This document shows, piece by piece, positions 25,613-34,242 of a DNA stretch of 64,000 nucleotides. Origin of the DNA: Halorubrum sp. Atlit-26R (GTDB taxonomy: Archaea; Halobacteriota; Halobacteria; Halobacteriales; Haloferacaceae); contig NZ_QPLT01000001.1 in the NCBI RefSeq assembly GCF_003666015.1, positions 310,001-374,000 on the forward strand, read 5' to 3'. Within the stretch, counting starts at the first letter, position 1; every line of letters begins with the position of its first letter. The notes under the pieces are model-generated. The model saw nothing but the letters and a program-made list of their open reading frames with translations, was not told the DNA's origin and searched no databases. The translations under genes were made by a program, and so were the position numbers.

Positions 25613-26670
25613 CAGACACACCCACCACACTCGTCACCGCGACCGGAGACAGCGCCGGAAAGACAGCGATCACAGTCGCCCTCGCGCGGCTCGCGGCCGA
25701 CCGCGACCGCAGCGTCGGCTACATGAAACCGAAGGGCACCCGGCTCCAGTCGAACGTCGGGAAGACGCTCGACCAGGACCCCATGCTCGCCCGCGAGGTG
25801 CTCGGCCTCGACGCCGAGATGCACCAGATGGAGCCCGTCGTCTACTCGCCGACGTTCGTCGAGGGCGCGATTCGCGGCACCGAGGACCCGGCCGCGCTCC
25901 GCGACCGGATCCGCGAGGAGTACGACGACATCGCCGCCGACAACGACCAGGTGTTCGTCGAGGGCGGCGGCAGCTGGACCACCGGCGGCGTCGTCGACCT
26001 CACCGACGTCGACGTCGCGGAGCTGCTCGACGCGCGGGTCGTCCTCGTCGCCGAGTACGGCTCGCCGAACGACCTCGACGAGGTGCTGGCGGCCGCCGAC
26101 GCGTTCGGCGACCGCCTCGCCGGCGTCGTCTTTAACAAGGTGTCCGACGACGCCTTCGAGTCGCTCGACCAGGACGGCATCCCGTTCCTCGAATCGAACG
26201 GGATCACCGTCTTCGGCGCGATCCCCCACGAGAAGGAGCTCGCGGGCGTCACGGTCGGCGAGCTCGCCGACGAGTTGGGCGCCGAACTGCTCACCGACGC
26301 GCCCACCGACGCGTTCGTCGAGCGGTTCCTCGTCGGCGCGATGGGCGGCGACGAGGCGCTCCGCTACTTCCGGCGCGCCCGCGACGCCGCCGTCATCACC
26401 GGCGGCGACCGCGCGGACGTCCAGACGGCCGCGCTCGAAGCCTCCGGGGTCGCCTGCCTCGTCCTGACCGGCGGCCATCGCCCCTCTGGCGCGGTGCTGG
26501 GCAAGGCGGCCGACGCCGGCAAGCCCGTACTGGCGGTGAACACCGACACGGTCACCGCCATCGACCGCGCCGAGGAGGTCGTCCGCGGCGGGCGCACGCG
26601 CGACGTTCGGACGGTCGACCGGATGGCCGAACTGCTCGGCGACCACGTCGACGTCGACGCGCTCGTCTGA
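25609..26670 (+). CDS. DRTGG-domain phosphotransacetylase-like protein
   Basis: A 353-residue protein. The N-terminal half is a dethiobiotin synthetase-like P-loop domain (GDSAGKTAITVAL; GGGSWTTGG), and the C-terminal half (about 210-330) matches the DRTGG domain seen at the front of bacterial phosphotransacetylase. It lacks the catalytic Pta domain, so it is not itself a phosphotransacetylase. It sits 4 nt overlapping behind acetate-CoA ligase and is common there in haloarchaea, so a regulatory role in acetyl-CoA metabolism is likely. Confidence 0.85.
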   Translation: MTDTPTTLVTATGDSAGKTAITVALARLAADRDRSVGYMKPKGTRLQSNVGKTLDQDPMLAREVLGLDAEMHQMEPVVYSPTFVEGAIRGTEDPAALRDRIREEYDDIAADNDQVFVEGGGSWTTGGVVDLTDVDVAELLDARVVLVAEYGSPNDLDEVLAAADAFGDRLAGVVFNKVSDDAFESLDQDGIPFLESNGITVFGAIPHEKELAGVTVGELADELGAELLTDAPTDAFVERFLVGAMGGDEALRYFRRARDAAVITGGDRADVQTAALEASGVACLVLTGGHRPSGAVLGKAADAGKPVLAVNTDTVTAIDRAEEVVRGGRTRDVRTVDRMAELLGDHVDVDALV

Positions 26671-26774
26671 GCCGGACGCCGGCCTTTCCGTTTCGCCCGC
26701 ACCTGTGGTCGCGTTCGCCCGCGATCCGTGATCGTCTGACGTACTGTTTTCACGGTGGACGACGTACCCCGCCT

Positions 26775-27875
26775 ATGACCAGTCTCTCGGAGGCGTACGG
26801 TGGACGGGGGCGCTCCGGGGCCGACCCGCGGCGGCTGTACCTCGGCGTGGGATCGTTCGCCGCGGGGGCGCTGCTCCTCGTCGCGGGCATCCTCGCGGCG
26901 GCCGAGGTGGCGGTGCCTGCGGGGTACAGCTCCGCCGCGGCCCGGGAGCTCGGCGGGATCCTCGGCGGAATCGGCGTCCCGCTCGTGTTGATCGGCGTGA
27001 TGGCCGTGCTGCCGGCCGACCGCAGCACCTACGCCGCCGCGGTCGTCGGCGCGGCCGTCATGTGCCTCGGCGTGGCGGTTTTCACCTACGCGTACCCCGA
27101 ACGGTGGGTCGGCGGACCGCGCCCGGACCTCCCGAACCTCACCCTCCACACCGCCGGCGTCTACTTCCTCGGCGCCGCGACCGCGCTGTGGAGCGTGTTC
27201 GTCGGCGTCGCCAACTTCAAGACCCGCAACGATCCCGGCGGCACCGTCTCGATGGAGGTGACCCACAAGGGGGAGACGAAGGTGGTCGAGGTCCCCCGAG
27301 ACCAGCTCAGCGGCCCCGGTGGCGTCGGCCTCCTCGGCGGCACCCCCGACGGCGACGTGGAGACGCAGACGAACCGTCCCGACGACGCGAACCGGTCGGC
27401 GCGCGACGCGAACCGGTCGGCGGACCGAGACGCCACCGGCGCGGCGTCCGGCCCCGGGACGACGGCCGACTCCGGAGCGACGACCGGCACCGGCGCGTCG
27501 GGCACCACCGGCGGCCGGTCGAGCGGCGCGGGAGGCTCCGGCGCGGGCGGGCGGACGACCGACGCGGGCCGGTACGGGACGGGCGGATCCCCCGCGCCCG
27601 GCTCGGCGGGCGTGAGCGACGGCGGCAGCGCCGACACCGACATTTCCTCCCCGCTCGACGAGGCGGGACCGGAGGGGCCGTCCTCGCCGGCGACGCCGGA
27701 GTCCGCGCCATCGCCCGGCGCCCCCGCCGCGCGCGACGGCCCGGGCGACGCCTACTGCGGCAACTGCGCGAAGTTCGACTACGTCCGGACGGACGACGGG
27801 ATGCGCCCCTACTGCGCGCACTACGACGAGCTGATGGACGACATGGAGGCGTGCGACTCCTGGACGCCGCGATAG
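26775..27875 (+). CDS. DUF7139-like membrane protein with zinc-binding tail
   Basis: A 366-residue protein. Four membrane helices lie in the first 150 residues (from LYLGVGSFAAGALLLVAG onward). A short domain around MEVTHKGETKVVEVPRDQ follows, then about 130 residues of Gly/Ser/Asp-rich linker. The last 35 residues, CGNCAKFDYVR to MEACDSWTPR, contain four Cys and a His that probably bind zinc. The same tail occurs in haloarchaeal proteins annotated DUF7139 as I recall. The role is unknown; an envelope-linked sensor is one guess. Confidence 0.8.
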   Translation: MTSLSEAYGGRGRSGADPRRLYLGVGSFAAGALLLVAGILAAAEVAVPAGYSSAAARELGGILGGIGVPLVLIGVMAVLPADRSTYAAAVVGAAVMCLGVAVFTYAYPERWVGGPRPDLPNLTLHTAGVYFLGAATALWSVFVGVANFKTRNDPGGTVSMEVTHKGETKVVEVPRDQLSGPGGVGLLGGTPDGDVETQTNRPDDANRSARDANRSADRDATGAASGPGTTADSGATTGTGASGTTGGRSSGAGGSGAGGRTTDAGRYGTGGSPAPGSAGVSDGGSADTDISSPLDEAGPEGPSSPATPESAPSPGAPAARDGPGDAYCGNCAKFDYVRTDDGMRPYCAHYDELMDDMEACDSWTPR

Positions 27876-27976
27876 GCGCGCTCGTCGCCGCGAGAACGCC
27901 GACGGGACCGTGCGACCGTCCGTCAGAGGCGCTCGCCCGGCACAAGAGCTAACTCGCGCTCCGTCGACAGGCCCGT

Positions 27977-28159
27977 ATGGACGACCGCAGGACCCTCTTC
28001 CTCGCCGGATTCGTCGGGGCGTCGCTATCGTACATTTTCAACGTCCTCGCGTTCACCGGTACGTTCGACGTGTTCCGCTGGGTCGTGTTCGTCGCGCTGT
28101 ACGCCGGGTTCACGTACGGATTCGACCGGTTCATCGGCTGGCAGACCGGCTCGGCCTGA
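27977..28159 (+). CDS. Two-helix small membrane protein
   Basis: A 60-residue protein, mostly hydrophobic, with helices at about 8-26 and 31-52 and short polar ends (MDDRRTLFLAG at the N terminus and IGWQTGSA at the end). No motif assigns a function. It follows the zinc-tail membrane gene at about 100 bp in the same direction. Confidence 0.6.
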   Translation: MDDRRTLFLAGFVGASLSYIFNVLAFTGTFDVFRWVVFVALYAGFTYGFDRFIGWQTGSA

Positions 28160-28243
28160 GCGTCTCCGGTGCCGATATCGGTCGGTCCCGCTCCAACCCG
28201 AGGATTACGGACGGGTCGAGGCGAGCGCCTCGGCGCGGGGGCC

Positions 28244-29353
28244 TTACACCGGCTCCGCGGAGGGGAGCTGCGACTCCGCGACGGCGAACGCGAGCGTGCT
28301 CAACACCCCGATGAGCGTCCCGGCCGCGAGCGCCATCGCCAGCTCCGAGAGTCCGAGCGCCGTCACGCCGGGCGCGTTCGGGAGGAAAAAGCCGGAGACC
28401 GCGAACAGCACGACGGCGATGGCGGCCACGTAGAAGGGGGCGTTGAGGTAGCGCCACCGGAACCGACCGGCGAGGTACTCGTCGGTGATCTGCCCGAGGC
28501 TGGAGGTGACGCCCGCCACGCCGAGCCACTGGACGAACCCGTGGACGAACGCGGCGAGGGCGGTGCCGGCCGCGAGCGGGCTCCCCTGTGCGGTCCGGAC
28601 GACGTCGACGGTGTCGACTCCCTGAACGCCACCCACGACGACCAAGGCGAGCGCGACGACGTAGGTGACGAGGGTCACGCGGCCGGTGTAGAGGACGTTG
28701 CGGACGCTCTCGGCGGTCCCGTCGACGGTGTCTTCGAGCCCCAGCCCGCGGAACAGCGAGTAGAGGCCGACCGCGCCCGAGAGGATCCCGAGGACGGCCG
28801 CGCCCGCGACGTCGAAGAGGTTGGCGACGACGACGAGGGGATAAATAAGGAGGAGGACCCCGAGCGGGATCAGGATCGTGCCGCGGGTCTCCGGGTCGGC
28901 GAGGACCTGTTTGATCGTGTAGTACAGCGATTCGAGGTCCTGCGCCTGCCGGACGACGACGCGGCGCATCCCGTCGATCGGCATCCGCGAGCGGATCACG
29001 GGGAGGACGGACTCGTCTTGGGCGCCGTCGGTGATCACGACGGCGGACACCTCCTCGCCGGTCGACAGCTCGGCGAGCACGCGGTCGACCTCCTGACCGA
29101 CCGCGCGGTTCGCCTTCACGTCTGGGCCGTCGACGCCGGTGACGGCCGCGACCTCGACGGCCTCGCCCTCGGCGGCCAGCTCGTCGTGGACGTTGACGCC
29201 CTGAAAGAGGACGTTGACGTCGGAGTCCTCGGGGTCGGCGGTCGCGAGCGCGACCGCGGCCTCGGTGACGTCGTCGGCGCCGATGACGGGGGTGGGGATC
29301 CCCGTCTTGCGGCCGAGGTCGTCGTCGAGGTCGACGCAGAGGACGAGCAGCAT
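28244..29353 (-). CDS. DUF373 membrane protein
   Basis: A 369-residue protein of the archaeal DUF373 family. The N-terminal half is a soluble alpha/beta domain starting MLLVLCVDLDDDLGRKTG with GADDVTEAAVALATADPEDSD; the C-terminal half has six or so membrane helices. The family is widespread in archaea and unassigned, though a link with nucleotide or ion transport has been suggested by its architecture (my inference). It stands alone between two small genes. Confidence 0.9.
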   Translation of the reverse strand: MLLVLCVDLDDDLGRKTGIPTPVIGADDVTEAAVALATADPEDSDVNVLFQGVNVHDELAAEGEAVEVAAVTGVDGPDVKANRAVGQEVDRVLAELSTGEEVSAVVITDGAQDESVLPVIRSRMPIDGMRRVVVRQAQDLESLYYTIKQVLADPETRGTILIPLGVLLLIYPLVVVANLFDVAGAAVLGILSGAVGLYSLFRGLGLEDTVDGTAESVRNVLYTGRVTLVTYVVALALVVVGGVQGVDTVDVVRTAQGSPLAAGTALAAFVHGFVQWLGVAGVTSSLGQITDEYLAGRFRWRYLNAPFYVAAIAVVLFAVSGFFLPNAPGVTALGLSELAMALAAGTLIGVLSTLAFAVAESQLPSAEPV

Positions 29354-29445
29354 CGTTCGAGGCTACGCGGGGGGACGGCATATGTTTTCGGCTCGGGTCG
29401 CGCCCGGCGAACCCGGCGACCGCGTCGGCCCGAACGTTCGCTCCG

Positions 29446-30165
29446 TCAGCTCTCCTCGTTCGGCTCGTGTTCGATCCCGTTCATCATCCGGCGGACGTTC
29501 TCGCCGTCGCTGAACGCGGCCGGGTACGCCGCCAGCGGGAGGACGAAGTCGCTGCCGACGCCGACCGGTTCGCCGATGTGAAGCTCCAGCTCGGTGGTCA
29601 CGCCCGTCCCCTCGATCTCCGCGTCGGCCGTGTACACGACGACCGCGGCGTCTGAGCCGAGGACCTCGGTGGAGTACTCCGAGCCCCGTTCGAGGCTCTC
29701 GACGTTCTCGAAGCGGCTCAGGATGAGCTCGGCGCGTTCGCGGGTTCCCATCTCGGCGATCGGGTTGAGCGCCCGGCCGAGTACCTCGATCTGCGGCGTC
29801 GTCACCGCGGCGAACACGGCCGCCTGATAGCGCTCGCCGAACAGCTCGACGGCCTTGTCGTACTCGGCGACGGTGTTCGTCACGCGCACCTCCCGGGTCT
29901 GTCCGGCGACCTCCACCTCGCGGGAGATGGGCTCGTCTGACACCTCGTTGAGCTCGTACCCCGTCTCCGAGAGCGTCGCGTCGCTCACGGTCGCGGTGCC
30001 CGCCGCGAACTCCGCGGGCCCGTCGCCGGTCGCGACGTCGAGCGCGGTGCAGCCGGCGAGCCCGGCGAGGCCGACCGCGCCGCCGGCCGCGAGCGCTCGG
30101 CGGCGCGTGACCGCGTCGCTCGGTGTCTCGTTCTCGACGTCGTCGGCGGTCGGGTCTCGATCCAT
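29446..30165 (-). CDS. Tat-type lipoprotein, DUF6517-like
   Basis: A 239-residue exported protein. The Tat signal TRRRALAAGGAVGLAGLAGC ends in a lipobox Cys around residue 37, so it is likely lipid-anchored on the outer face of the membrane. The mature domain has a Val-rich beta region (REVEVAGQTREVRVTN) and a helical middle (YDKAVELFGERYQAAVFA). Haloarchaeal homologues are annotated DUF6517 as far as I recall. The start is ATG 30165; a GTG 9 nt upstream is an alternative. Confidence 0.85.
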   Translation of the reverse strand: MDRDPTADDVENETPSDAVTRRRALAAGGAVGLAGLAGCTALDVATGDGPAEFAAGTATVSDATLSETGYELNEVSDEPISREVEVAGQTREVRVTNTVAEYDKAVELFGERYQAAVFAAVTTPQIEVLGRALNPIAEMGTRERAELILSRFENVESLERGSEYSTEVLGSDAAVVVYTADAEIEGTGVTTELELHIGEPVGVGSDFVLPLAAYPAAFSDGENVRRMMNGIEHEPNEES

Positions 30166-30320
30166 GCCCGCCACTGGCGGCGGCGGGGGTACATACTTTG
30201 TGTTCGGTCACCTCCTCCCTCGACGTCGCTCGACCGCCGAATCCGCGGTCGTGCCAACGGATCTCTCGGGACAGCGCGGTTCGGACGCTTTTTGAGGCCG
30301 CGGCCGGTAGAAGGGGGTAG

Positions 30321-31316
30321 ATGATCTCCAAGGGCTGTGAACAGTGCGCCAAGGGCGGAAAGATGGTGCTTTTCGTCTACGGCTACTGCGACCAGCGGGA
30401 CTGCTTCTACTGCCCCCTCGGAGAGAACCGGAAGAACGTCACCGACGTGTACGCCAACGAGCGGAAGGTCGAGTCCGACGAGGACGTGATCGAGGAGGCC
30501 AAGCGCATGAGCGCGCTCGGCACGTCGATCACCGGCGGCGAGCCGCAGGAGGCGATGGCGAAGACGACCCGGTACCTCGAACTGCTGAAAGACGAGTTCG
30601 GCGAGGACCACCACACACACCTCTACACCGGAATTACGGGCGGTCGCGAGAACATGCGGAAGTTCTCGGAGGCCGGCCTCGACGAGATCCGCTTCCATCC
30701 GCCGGTGGAGCTGTGGGGCGACATGCACGGCACCGAGTGGGAGGAGATACTGTACATCGCCCGCGAGGAGGGGCTCACGCCCGCCTTCGAGATTCCCGGG
30801 ATCCGCGCGGAACCGGAGTTCCTGGAGTTCTTAGACGAGGGCGCCGCCGAGTTCTGTAACATCAACGAGTTCGAGATGTCCGACGGGAACTACCGCCGGA
30901 TGCAAGAGGAGGGGTTCGAGCTTCAGGAGGGGCACATGTCCGCGGTCGAGGGGTCGAAGGACGCCATCCTCGAGGAGATGGCGAGCCACGAGAAGGTGTA
31001 CTTCTGTACGTCGGTGTTCAAGGACGCCGCGCAACACCGGAACCGCCTGAAGCGCATGGCGAAGAACATCCGTCGGGAGTTCGACGAGGTGACCGACGAC
31101 GGAACCTTAGTCTACGGGAAGGCGTTCGCCGACCGCGAGCGGTTCGAGTCGCTGGGCGTCCCCGAGGAGTTCTACACCGTGAAATCGAACCACGTCGAGG
31201 TCGCGTGGTGGCTCCTCGAGGAGATGGTCGAGGACGGCGACCTCGACGAGGGCGAGATCGTCGAGCAGTACCCGACCGTCGACGGTACCGTCGTCGAACG
31301 CACGCCGGTCGCCTGA
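30321..31316 (+). CDS. Radical SAM protein (COG2108-like)
   Basis: A 331-residue radical SAM enzyme. The iron-sulfur motif is CDQRDCFYC (Cys-X4-Cys-X2-Cys), not the usual X3 spacing, and a second pair, CEQCAKGG, lies at the N terminus near residue 6. GEPQEAM and the following beta strands support a TIM barrel that binds SAM. Proteins of this type are related to pyruvate-formate-lyase activating enzymes, but the substrate is unknown. The start is the ATG before the first Cys pair. It is isolated, upstream of repeat copy B. Confidence 0.87.
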   Translation: MISKGCEQCAKGGKMVLFVYGYCDQRDCFYCPLGENRKNVTDVYANERKVESDEDVIEEAKRMSALGTSITGGEPQEAMAKTTRYLELLKDEFGEDHHTHLYTGITGGRENMRKFSEAGLDEIRFHPPVELWGDMHGTEWEEILYIAREEGLTPAFEIPGIRAEPEFLEFLDEGAAEFCNINEFEMSDGNYRRMQEEGFELQEGHMSAVEGSKDAILEEMASHEKVYFCTSVFKDAAQHRNRLKRMAKNIRREFDEVTDDGTLVYGKAFADRERFESLGVPEEFYTVKSNHVEVAWWLLEEMVEDGDLDEGEIVEQYPTVDGTVVERTPVA

Positions 31317-31375
31317 ACGAGCGGATTTCGATTCTCATCGTCAACGACTCTCGTTCGTTACCCGCAGGGACGGCG

Positions 31376-31790
31376 GTGGCGCGCGCCTGCGAGCGGCCGG
31401 AGCGAAGCGGAGGCCGCGAGTCAGCGCGTGCGAGGGAGTCAGTCGGCCGGAGCGTAGCGGAGGCCGACTGACGAGGCTGGGGAGGCGTGAGGTGCGGTCG
31501 CCGTGCGGGGTGGGACTCGAAGGGGCAGCCGGGAGGACGAAGCACGGCGCAGTAAGCACCGCAGGAACGAGCGAAGCGAGTGACGAGGAGCGCAACAAGC
31601 CGCGCGAGTCCTCCCGGCTGGGGCTTTGGCGGCGTTCGTGTCGATGAGCAGTTTATAAACAGTAGTGTCGTACAGCCGAGCGGCTGGGGCTTTGGCGGTG
31701 TTCGCCGCCGATCTGCGGTCACTATTTATAAGCAGGCGACTGGGTATTTGGCGCTGTTCGCCGCCGATCCGTGGTCGGACATTCATCACG
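31376..31790 (+). repeat. Dispersed structured repeat, copy B
   Basis: A full copy. Hairpin 1 pairs GCGCGCGC at 31379 with GCGCGTGC at about 31424. Hairpin 2 pairs GTCAGTCGGCC (31438-31448) with GGCCGACTGAC (31462-31472) around a GGAGCGTAGCGGA loop. A conserved GAGGCTGGGGAGGCGTGAGG spacer follows. The third, long hairpin has arms CAGCCGGGAGGAC (31526-31538) and GTCCTCCCGGCTG (31608-31620). The tail has TTTATAA boxes at 31652 and 31725. The arm bases differ from those of other copies but stay complementary. Confidence 0.85.
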
Positions 31791-31842
31791 AGTCGTGTTA
31801 TCTACTCCCACACTTATAGGGGATCAGCGCGTACAGCCGCGT

Positions 31843-32139
31843 ATGGCCTCCGAAGAACCCGTGTTCGCCGACGTGAGTATCGGACAGGCGGTGTACAACG
31901 AGGACGGGGAGCGGCTCGGCTCGATCCGGGGGGTCGACGACGACGGCTTCTACGTCGCGTCGCCGTCGAGCACGGACACGCTGACGCTCACCGACGCCCG
32001 CGACGTGTTCGGCACCGCGTACGTGATGTGGCGCTGCTGGGAGTGCGGCGAGATGGGCGAGATCGGCGACCAGCTCCCCGCGAACTGCCCGAGCTGCGAC
32101 GCGCCCCGCGAGGACCTGTACTACTGGGCCGAGGACTGA
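31843..32139 (+). CDS. Rubredoxin-like zinc protein with barrel domain
   Basis: A 98-residue protein. The N-terminal half, VFADVSIGQAVYNEDGERLGSIRG, is a PRC-barrel-like strand set. The C-terminal half is a rubredoxin-type knuckle pair, CWECGEMG and CPSCDAPRED, that would bind one metal ion. Homologues are common in haloarchaea (DUF7130-like), where they may carry electrons or act as small zinc proteins. The start is the ATG directly before the barrel domain; the longer frame upstream runs through repeat copy B. Confidence 0.82.
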   Translation: MASEEPVFADVSIGQAVYNEDGERLGSIRGVDDDGFYVASPSSTDTLTLTDARDVFGTAYVMWRCWECGEMGEIGDQLPANCPSCDAPREDLYYWAED

Positions 32140-32214
32140 GAGGGGGTAGTACCGCGATGAGCTGATGGTGGAGGCCGATCGGTCCGATACCGACGGCCTG
32201 GCCCTCTCGCGGCT

Positions 32215-32462
32215 GACGCCGCCAAAGCCCCAGCCGTGAGGCGGGCGCACGCTCGTTGCGCGCTTCAGTCGCTCGTTTCACTCGCTCCTTCCAGTGCTTA
32301 CATCGCCTGCGCCCGCCTCACGGCTGCCCCTTTGAGTCCCACCCGACCGCGACCGCACCTCACACCTCCCCAGCCTCGTCAGTCGCCGTCGCTTCGCTCC
32401 GGCGACTGACTCCCTCGCACGCGCTGCTCGGCCGCGGTGCGGCCTCGCAGGCGCGCGCCGAC
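32215..32462 (-). repeat. Dispersed structured repeat, copy C
   Basis: A copy in the opposite orientation. On the plus strand the long hairpin arms are CAGCCGTGAGGCGGGCGCA (32231-32249) and TGCGCCCGCCTCACGGCTG (32308-32326), a perfect 19-bp pair. The second hairpin arms are GTCAGTCGCCG (32378-32388) and CGGCGACTGAC (32400-32410). The conserved CCTCCCCAGCCTC spacer lies between. Unlike copies A, B and D, the 57-bp TATA-bearing tail is missing; only one GGCGGC-type stub remains beside the rubredoxin-like gene. Confidence 0.85.
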
Positions 32463-32474
32463 CGCTTCGAGCAA

Positions 32475-32741
32475 TTATGAGCTCTCCTCTTCCTCCTCAA
32501 GCTCGTCCGGTTCGTCGCCAACCTGCTCGCGGAGCCGTTCGACCTCCGCCTCCAGCTCCGCGATTCGGTCGTCGTCCGTCGTCTCGGCGGCTGTCTCGTC
32601 CTCGGAGCGCGTTGTGAGGTACAACACCGCTCCCCCGACGAGGACGAGGGGAACCCCGAAGAGGAGCACGGCGATGACCAGGAGGATCAGCAGCTCGGGA
32701 CCGCCGGGCACGCCGCCGAACGCGGGGACGAGAGAGACCAT
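32475..32741 (-). CDS. Small membrane protein with coiled coil
   Basis: An 88-residue protein. A membrane helix at about 14-42 (GPELLILLVIAVLLFG) is followed by a charged coiled coil, DRIAELEAEVERLREQV, and an acidic tail. The general shape resembles TatA-like or membrane-anchored scaffold proteins, but no Tat motif is complete. It is convergent with the rubredoxin-like gene, with repeat copy C between. Confidence 0.75.
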   Translation of the reverse strand: MVSLVPAFGGVPGGPELLILLVIAVLLFGVPLVLVGGAVLYLTTRSEDETAAETTDDDRIAELEAEVERLREQVGDEPDELEEEEESS

Positions 32742-32810
32742 GCGCCGTCCACTCGCCCCCGCGACTAAAGCGGATCGGGGGCGAGGGGTCGCCGTCCGCT
32801 CCCGTTCGGC

Positions 32811-34139
32811 TCAGTCGGCGTCGACGAAGTCCCCGAGGTTCGCCTGAAGTCCGGCCGCCATCGTCGACTTCCGGCGGAGGCGCCCGAGCGAGACGGGGAG
32901 CTGGTCGGCGACGCCGCGGACCGCCTCGCCGAACGTCTCCGCGGCCCCGAACTCGCCCTCGAACGCGTTCCGGACGGCCTCGCGCACCTGCCACACGCCG
33001 ACCGGTCCCCAGTAGTCGTCGGAGACGTGCCGCAACACGAGCGCCTTCGCCTGCCGCCCGCGGTCGTCGAGGTGTTCTAAGACGCCGAGTCGGGCCGCGT
33101 AGTAGGCGCCCGCCGTCTCCTCGACGTAGCCGGTCCGACCCTCGCGCCCCTCGCTGGCGGCCGCGAGGTAGACGCCGGCCTCAGGGTCGGGGTTCCAGAT
33201 CGACCCCGGCGATTTCATCTCGACGAGCTCGTACTCCCACCGGCCCGGGACGAGGATCACCCAGAAGGCGTTGCCGAGGTACTCGTTGCGGTGGACCTCG
33301 ATCCGGTCGACCGCCGGGTTGTCGCGGATCGAGCCGCGGAGGAACTGCCCGACCGTGTCGTCGACGGCCGTGATCGACCAGCGCGTCGGGACGAGCCGGC
33401 GGTTCTCGCCGCGCCCGAGCGCGCCCGCCGAGAGGATCGTGTTGATCTCGTACACGTCGAACCCGCGGCGGTAGAGGTACGTCATCGCCCCCTCGGCGCG
33501 CCAGTCGTCGTCTTCGAGCGTCTTCTTCACTGGCCGCGGGACGTGCGGGTTCTCGCCGAGGTCGGCCGTGCGGGCCGCCGCCCGCGGCCCGGTCGGCGTC
33601 TTGATGTCCTCCGTGCCGACTTCGAAGTCGAGGTCCGGCCGGCCGTCGAGCCCGATCTCCACGTCGACAGGGCGGTCCGCGATGGCGACCTCGCGTTGGA
33701 CGCCGAGCCAGCCGTCCCAGGCGTCGTGGACGCTCTCGGCCGGGCCGCCTCCGCCGCCGACGGACTTCACGCCGCCCATCGCGCCCGCGTCCGCCACGTC
33801 GACGCCGCGCGTCGAGTTGAGCAGGCTGGTCCGCCGGTCGAACACGTCCGAGATCGAGACGCCCTCGTCGTACCACGCCGCAGAGGTCTCGAACGCCGCG
33901 GCGCGCTCCTCGCGGCCGACCGGCGATAACAGTCCGGTCGAGACGTTCGGGTAGTCCGCGCGGCCGACGAAGATGGAGGGCGAGACGCTGCCGACGACGG
34001 CGTCGTCGGAGACGTGCTCGTCGAAGCGCCGCTCGAAGGAGTCGAGGTGGTCGAGGATGCCGTAGTCCTTCTCCGCGGCGAGGCGCCGCCGCTCGGCGCG
34101 CTCGTTCGCCTCGACCTCGATGAACTCGTCGAGCCGCAT
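32811..34139 (-). CDS. nreA: Archaeal DNA repair protein NreA
   Basis: A 442-residue protein of the Nre family, which is conserved in archaea and linked to resistance to DNA crosslinking agents. The N-terminal half includes SPSIFVGRADYPNVSTGLLSP and STRGVDVADAG as in the family. The last residues QANLGDFVD form a PCNA-interacting (PIP-box-like) tail, although the usual final aromatic pair is Phe-Val here. It probably works at the replication fork with PCNA and nucleases. The gene is alone on the minus strand, upstream of the TFB gene's 3' end. Confidence 0.92.
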   Translation of the reverse strand: MRLDEFIEVEANERAERRRLAAEKDYGILDHLDSFERRFDEHVSDDAVVGSVSPSIFVGRADYPNVSTGLLSPVGREERAAAFETSAAWYDEGVSISDVFDRRTSLLNSTRGVDVADAGAMGGVKSVGGGGGPAESVHDAWDGWLGVQREVAIADRPVDVEIGLDGRPDLDFEVGTEDIKTPTGPRAAARTADLGENPHVPRPVKKTLEDDDWRAEGAMTYLYRRGFDVYEINTILSAGALGRGENRRLVPTRWSITAVDDTVGQFLRGSIRDNPAVDRIEVHRNEYLGNAFWVILVPGRWEYELVEMKSPGSIWNPDPEAGVYLAAASEGREGRTGYVEETAGAYYAARLGVLEHLDDRGRQAKALVLRHVSDDYWGPVGVWQVREAVRNAFEGEFGAAETFGEAVRGVADQLPVSLGRLRRKSTMAAGLQANLGDFVDAD

Positions 34140-34242
34140 TCGGATCGGCGTTGGCGGCGCGGCGGCTTGAACGTTTCCGGCGCGACGGGACGCGAAGCCC
34201 GGAAGAGAAAGCAGGGGAGGGAGAACCGACCGCGAGACCGCC

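Noticed and set aside
31520-31620. A tRNA gene or tRNA-like T arm in the repeat
   Set aside because: GGACTCGAAGGGGC resembles a T arm, but no cloverleaf with acceptor and anticodon stem can be formed around it.
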